This document shows positions 6,907 through 9,799 of a DNA stretch of 9,799 bases, in pieces (position 1 is the first letter of the stretch; the number at the start of each line of letters is the position of its first letter). The translations under genes were made by a program, and so were the position numbers. Below the pieces are notes generated by a model. The model was not told where the DNA came from. It made no database searches and was given only the letters and a program-made list of their open reading frames with translations. Origin of the DNA: Omnitrophica WOR_2 bacterium RIFCSPLOWO2_12_FULL_46_30 (GTDB lineage: Bacteria; Omnitrophota; Gorgyraeia; Gygaellales; UBA12090); the NCBI GenBank assembly GCA_001805845.1, contig MHHA01000010.1:2503-12301 (forward strand), read 5' to 3'.

Positions 6907-8046
6907 ATGCTGTTGAGGGAAGCGGTTAATAAGAAAATAGAATACAAAGCTCAGATTCCTGGCCTGCTCGTGTCTTGTGTCTTGTGTCTTCTCTCTTGTG
7001 TCTTTGTCGGCTGCGCTACTGTCTCCGCTCCGAAGGCAGCGGAACTTCCCATACAAAAGTTTTATCTGAATAATAATCTTTATTATCCGCTCACAGAAAT
7101 CTGCCGCCATTTTAAAATTGACTGGGATTATGATTCTTTCGCCAGGCAGATTAGTATGCAGAAGGCAGATACCGAAGTAAAGCTTCTTATAGACAGCTCA
7201 GTGGCATTAGTTAACGGCGTTCCCTTAGATATCCGGGAGCCGGTGCGGGTGCATAACGGCTTAACCGTTGTCCCGGAAAAATTCCGGGAATTAGTGATTG
7301 ACCGCTTTTATTGCCGGATTATACCGCAGGCATCAAGCGAATACGCGCCTGGCTACGCGATAAGAAAGGTAATCGTGGATGCAGGCCATGGCGGTTATGA
7401 CCCCGGGGCAATCGGCAGGACCGGCTTAAGGGAGAAGGATGTAAATCTGGATATTGCCCGCAGGCTGGCGCATCTTTTAGAAGCCAAAGGTATTGACGTA
7501 AGTATGACCCGCTCAGTAGATAAGTTTATCACCCTGGAAGAAAGGGCAAACATTGCCAATCGCGCCAGGGCGGATTTTTTCATCAGCATCCATTCTAATT
7601 CAGCGCGTTCAGCGCGGCTGAACGGTTTTGAGGTTTATTATATCACGGATAAGGTAAATGATTATTCCCGGGCGCTGGATACCGCCGGCAATGCTGATTT
7701 GCATATTGAGCCGGCCTCTTTTTATAACACCTCGCTGAATTTGAAGGCTACGCTCTGGGATATCATTTATACGCAAAGCCGTTCCAGGTCAATTATTCTT
7801 GCCCAGAGTATCTGTCAGGCAGCCAACCGGAATATGGGCCTGAGAATTCTCGGAGTCAAGGGAGCGCCTTTTTACGTTTTAAAAGGAACGCGTATCCCGG
7901 CGGTTTTGGTTGAAGTAGGTTTTGTTTCTCATCCTTCCGAAGAAAGGTATTTACGCAGCGGCTTTTACCGCCAGCAATTAGCCGAGGCAATTTGCGAGGG
8001 AATACTTAACTACAGCCGGCAGTATGAATTAGCGGGTTTGCATTAA
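6907..8046 (+). CDS. Lipoprotein N-acetylmuramoyl-L-alanine amidase (Amidase_3) with Cu-amine-oxidase-N-like domain
   Basis: A 379-residue enzyme that cleaves the amide bond between N-acetylmuramic acid and the stem peptide of peptidoglycan. The N-terminal hydrophobic segment (about 18-35) ends in VFVGC, a plausible lipobox with Cys36 as the lipid site (Phe at -3 is atypical). Residues about 48-138 resemble the copper-amine-oxidase N-terminal domain found on Firmicute-type wall enzymes. The Amidase_3 domain (about 153-370) shows the expected zinc and catalytic residues: His161 (DAGHGG), Glu176 (LREKDVN), His229 (SIHSNS) and Glu336 (VEVGF). GGAG at 6895-6898, 8 bases before the ATG, is the ribosome site. 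The gene starts 2 bases after the pilP-like stop, so it is probably in the same operon. Its signal peptide is partly encoded by heptamer repeats. Confidence 0.9.
   Translation: MLLREAVNKKIEYKAQIPGLLVSCVLCLLSCVFVGCATVSAPKAAELPIQKFYLNNNLYYPLTEICRHFKIDWDYDSFARQISMQKADTEVKLLIDSSVALVNGVPLDIREPVRVHNGLTVVPEKFRELVIDRFYCRIIPQASSEYAPGYAIRKVIVDAGHGGYDPGAIGRTGLREKDVNLDIARRLAHLLEAKGIDVSMTRSVDKFITLEERANIANRARADFFISIHSNSARSARLNGFEVYYITDKVNDYSRALDTAGNADLHIEPASFYNTSLNLKATLWDIIYTQSRSRSIILAQSICQAANRNMGLRILGVKGAPFYVLKGTRIPAVLVEVGFVSHPSEERYLRSGFYRQQLAEAICEGILNYSRQYELAGLH
6970..7004 (+). repeat. Heptamer tandem repeat (GTGTCTT) in the amidase signal peptide
   Basis: Five 7-bp units: GTGTCTT x3 (6970-6990), CTCTCTT (6991-6997), GTGTCTT (6998-7004). 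Read forward in any frame the unit gives the cyclic peptide VSCVLCL, which has no stop and is hydrophobic, suiting a signal-peptide core. The reverse strand reads KTQDTRH, also open. Confidence 0.88.
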
Positions 8047-8078
8047 CCCTGTTAACCTACGAGGTTAACAGGGTTAAT
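8042..8078 (+). repeat. Perfect 17-bp inverted repeat overlapping the amidase stop codon
   Basis: Left arm 8042-8058 and right arm 8062-8078 are exact reverse complements around the 3-base loop ACG. The left arm includes the amidase stop codon (8044-8046), and the right arm ends 4 bases before the AAAGGA ribosome site of murI. No T-run follows on either strand, so it is not a standard intrinsic terminator. It could still act as an RNA stabiliser, a partial terminator, a protein site or a mobile palindrome. Confidence 0.85.
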
Positions 8079-8093
8079 AATTAAAGGATTGGG

Positions 8094-8888
8094 GTGCCAA
8101 AGGCAATCGGAGTTTTTGATTCAGGGGTAGGCGGCCTGACAGTGGTCAGAGAGCTTATCCGCCAATTACCGAATGAGGATATCGTTTATTTAGGCGATAC
8201 GGCGCGGGTTCCTTACGGCATTAAATCAAAGGAGACCATAGTCCGTTTTTCAATTGAGAATATATTGTTTTTGCTTAAACAAGAGGTGAAATTAATCTGC
8301 GTTGCCTGTAATACCGTCTCAAGCATTGCCCTTCCGGTAATCAGCAGCCACTTTCGCGTGCCCATAGTCGGAGTTATCTCGCCCGGGGTGCGCGAGGCGG
8401 CCTATGCCACGAAAAATAAGCGCATCGGTGTAATCGGGACAAAGGCTACCACGAACAGCCGGGCATATGAAAGAGAGATTGAGGCGCTTGACCCGCAGAT
8501 TAAGGTTATTTCCCGGGCCTGCCCCCTATTTGTCCCTTTTGTAGAAGAGGGCTGGCTTAATCAACGGGCTGTTCTGGATGTAGCCAGGGTTTATCTCAAA
8601 CCGCTTAAAAGAGCAGGCGTTGATACGATTATTCTGGGCTGCACGCATTATCCTTTACTAAAGGCAGTAATCAGAAAGGTTATGGGTAATAAAACCATTC
8701 TTATTGACTCAGCCAAACAGGCAGCGACTGAAGTAAAGCAGATTCTCATTCACCAGGGGATTCTGGAATCTAATCATAAGCCGGCCCTCTCATTTTATGT
8801 CTCAGACGGCCCGGCCTGGTTTAGCGGTTTAGCAAAAAGATTCCTGGGGCATTCTATAAAGAATGTTACCAGGGTGAGTTTGACATAA
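8094..8888 (+). CDS. murI: Glutamate racemase
   Basis: A 264-residue cytoplasmic enzyme converting L-glutamate to D-glutamate for peptidoglycan stem peptides. Diagnostic motifs: FDSGVGGLTVVREL (8-21) with catalytic-site Asp9-Ser10, VACNTVSS with Cys72, and LGCTHYPLL with Cys183; the two cysteines are the acid/base pair. Length matches the family (about 260-270). The start is GTG with AAAGGA at 8083-8088, 5 bases upstream. With the amidase before it, it forms a small cell-wall pair. A hairpin separates them, so expression may be partly uncoupled. Confidence 0.95.
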   Translation: MPKAIGVFDSGVGGLTVVRELIRQLPNEDIVYLGDTARVPYGIKSKETIVRFSIENILFLLKQEVKLICVACNTVSSIALPVISSHFRVPIVGVISPGVREAAYATKNKRIGVIGTKATTNSRAYEREIEALDPQIKVISRACPLFVPFVEEGWLNQRAVLDVARVYLKPLKRAGVDTIILGCTHYPLLKAVIRKVMGNKTILIDSAKQAATEVKQILIHQGILESNHKPALSFYVSDGPAWFSGLAKRFLGHSIKNVTRVSLT

Positions 8889-8892
8889 AATT

Positions 8893-9264
8893 ATGTATAA
8901 GCTTTCAGTAAGAGCAGAATTCAGCGCCGCGCATTCCTTGCGCGAATACAAAGGCAAATGCGAAGCGCTTCACGGCCATAACTGGAAGGTTGAAGCAGTA
9001 GTTGCCGCTCTAAAATTAGACCGGCAGGGCCTGGCGCTTGATTTCCATAAAATTAAAAAGGCGCTCAGAGATGTCCTGGATGAGCTGGACCACCGGTATC
9101 TTAATCAACTTCTCTATTTTAAAAAGCATAATCCTACCTCAGAGAACCTGGCAAAATATATCTTTGATAAACTATTGCTGTATATGCTAAAAGGCAATGG
9201 TCATTTACAGGCGGTAACGGTCTGGGAATCGGATAATTGCTCGGCAACGTATTCCATTGAATGA
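8893..9264 (+). CDS. queD: 6-carboxy-5,6,7,8-tetrahydropterin synthase QueD
   Basis: A 123-residue enzyme of the PTPS/QueD family that converts 7,8-dihydroneopterin triphosphate to 6-carboxytetrahydropterin, an early step to preQ0 and queuosine. Zinc ligands are His14 (AAHSLR), His27 and His29 (LHGHNW); Cys23 is the catalytic cysteine (KCEALHGH). Asp66-His67 (LDHRYLN) and Glu112 (VWESD) complete the site. Cys23 with this spacing, and the queC neighbour, favour QueD over eukaryotic-type PTPS. The ATG lies 4 bases after the murI stop and lacks a good Shine-Dalgarno. Confidence 0.93.
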   Translation: MYKLSVRAEFSAAHSLREYKGKCEALHGHNWKVEAVVAALKLDRQGLALDFHKIKKALRDVLDELDHRYLNQLLYFKKHNPTSENLAKYIFDKLLLYMLKGNGHLQAVTVWESDNCSATYSIE

Positions 9265-9314
9265 GCCCCACCCTCCCTGAGAATAATAAAGTTAACAATA
9301 AGCAAAAGGGCGGG

Positions 9315-9799
9315 GTGAAAAAAGCGGTGGTTCTTTTGTCCGGCGGCTTAGATTCAGCTACTACGCTTTATTATGCCAGGGCTCAGGGATGCAGATGTTT
9401 CTGTCTTGTCTTTGACTATGGCCAGCGCCATAAGAAAGAAATAGAAAGCGCAAAACGTATTGCGCAAAGGGCAAATTGCAAATGGCAAGTAGTAAAAATC
9501 ATCCTGCCCTGGAAGGGTTCCTCTTTGTTAGATAGAAGAATTTCCGTACCCCGCCCTGCCCTGCCTGCCGGCAGGCAGGTATCCCGTATCCCAAGCACTT
9601 ATGTCCCAGGGCGAAACATTATTTTCTTAAGCTTTGCCTTATCCTATGCCGAGGCAATTAAAGCCGAGGCCGTATACATCGGAGCAAATGCCATAGATTA
9701 TAGCGGCTATCCGGATTGCCGGCCTGAATTTTATCAGGCATTTATTCAGGCGGCGAGGTTAGGCACAAAGGCAGGAGTTGAAGGCAGGCCTATCAAAAT
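9315..9799 (+). CDS. queC: 7-cyano-7-deazaguanine synthase QueC (3' end outside window)
   Basis: The frame is open to the window edge. The product starts VKKAVVLLSGGLDSATT, the PP-loop ATP-binding motif SGGLDS of QueC, then FDYGQRHKKE, STYVPGRNIIFLSFAL, GANAIDYSGYPDCRPEFY and the beginning of a conserved KAGVEGRPIK stretch. QueC converts 7-carboxy-7-deazaguanine to preQ0 with ATP and ammonia; the C-terminal zinc cysteines lie beyond the window. Start choice: GTG 9315 fits the family N-terminus and has AAGG 5 bases upstream. An in-frame ATG at 9261 overlaps the queD stop (ATGA) and would add 18 polar residues; both are possible. A 20-bp palindrome flanked by heptamers adds about a dozen residues (roughly RPALPAGRQVSR) just before STYVPGRN. 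Confidence 0.92.
   Translation, partial: MKKAVVLLSGGLDSATTLYYARAQGCRCFCLVFDYGQRHKKEIESAKRIAQRANCKWQVVKIILPWKGSSLLDRRISVPRPALPAGRQVSRIPSTYVPGRNIIFLSFALSYAEAIKAEAVYIGANAIDYSGYPDCRPEFYQAFIQAARLGTKAGVEGRPIK
9546..9592 (+). repeat. 20-bp perfect palindrome flanked by heptamers, inside queC
   Basis: The palindrome CCTGCCTGCCGGCAGGCAGG occupies 9560-9579. On its right are two GTATCCC heptamers (9579-9585 and 9586-9592, the first sharing one base with the palindrome); on its left is a related GTACCCC (9546-9552). The palindrome is open in all six frames and here encodes part of LPAGRQ. The layout matches the pilin leader array at 2050-2119. Confidence 0.85.

Noticed and set aside
8042..8078. Rho-independent terminator
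   Set aside because: Stem is strong but no T-run follows on either strand; reported as an inverted repeat instead.
9416..9598. 60-codon reverse-strand open frame in queC
   Set aside because: Antisense to conserved queC sequence and sustained by the stop-free palindrome.

Overview
The window (about 9.8 kb) is a compact bacterial chromosome segment with every supported gene on the + strand. It probably comes from an uncultivated Gram-negative-type phylum. Candidatus Omnitrophota is my best guess, from the mix of type IV pilus (T4P) assembly genes plus short GC-rich palindromes and heptanucleotide repeats lying inside open reading frames. That placement is an inference from impression, not a database result. 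A lipoprotein signal, a T4P/type II secretion (T2S) machine with an alignment complex, and a periplasmic-type amidase all fit a diderm cell.

Positions 1-6904 are a T4P/T2S-like assembly operon. In order it holds: the 3' half of the extension ATPase (PilB/GspE); the platform protein (PilC/GspF); a major pilin/pseudopilin (GspG/PilA-like); two minor pseudopilins (GspI/PilV-like and GspJ/PilW-like); a PilX/GspK-like minor pilin with an inserted discoidin (F5/8 type C) domain; a single-chain PilM-PilN fusion; PilO; and a PilP/GspC-like protein. Gaps are only a few bases and two junctions are ATGA overlaps, so the genes are probably co-transcribed and partly translationally coupled. No secretin (PilQ/GspD), prepilin peptidase or PilT is present in the window.

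Positions 6907-8046 encode a lipoprotein N-acetylmuramoyl-L-alanine amidase with an N-terminal copper-amine-oxidase-N-like domain. It sits where a secretin gene often follows pilP. A 37-bp inverted repeat overlaps its stop codon, and then come glutamate racemase (murI) and two queuosine/7-deazaguanine genes, queD and queC; queC runs off the right edge.

The most unusual feature is a set of short repeats inside genes. Heptamer tandem repeats occur in the major pilin leader, in the amidase signal peptide and, in a minimal form, in queC. A 20/21-bp palindrome is embedded among the heptamers in the pilin and queC. A separate 14-bp inverted repeat lies in the leader of the GspJ-like pilin. All four sites fall in segments that are removed on maturation or are likely surface loops, and the heptamer and palindrome units have no stop codon in any frame. 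Copy-number change by one heptamer would shift the reading frame, so phase variation is a testable possibility.
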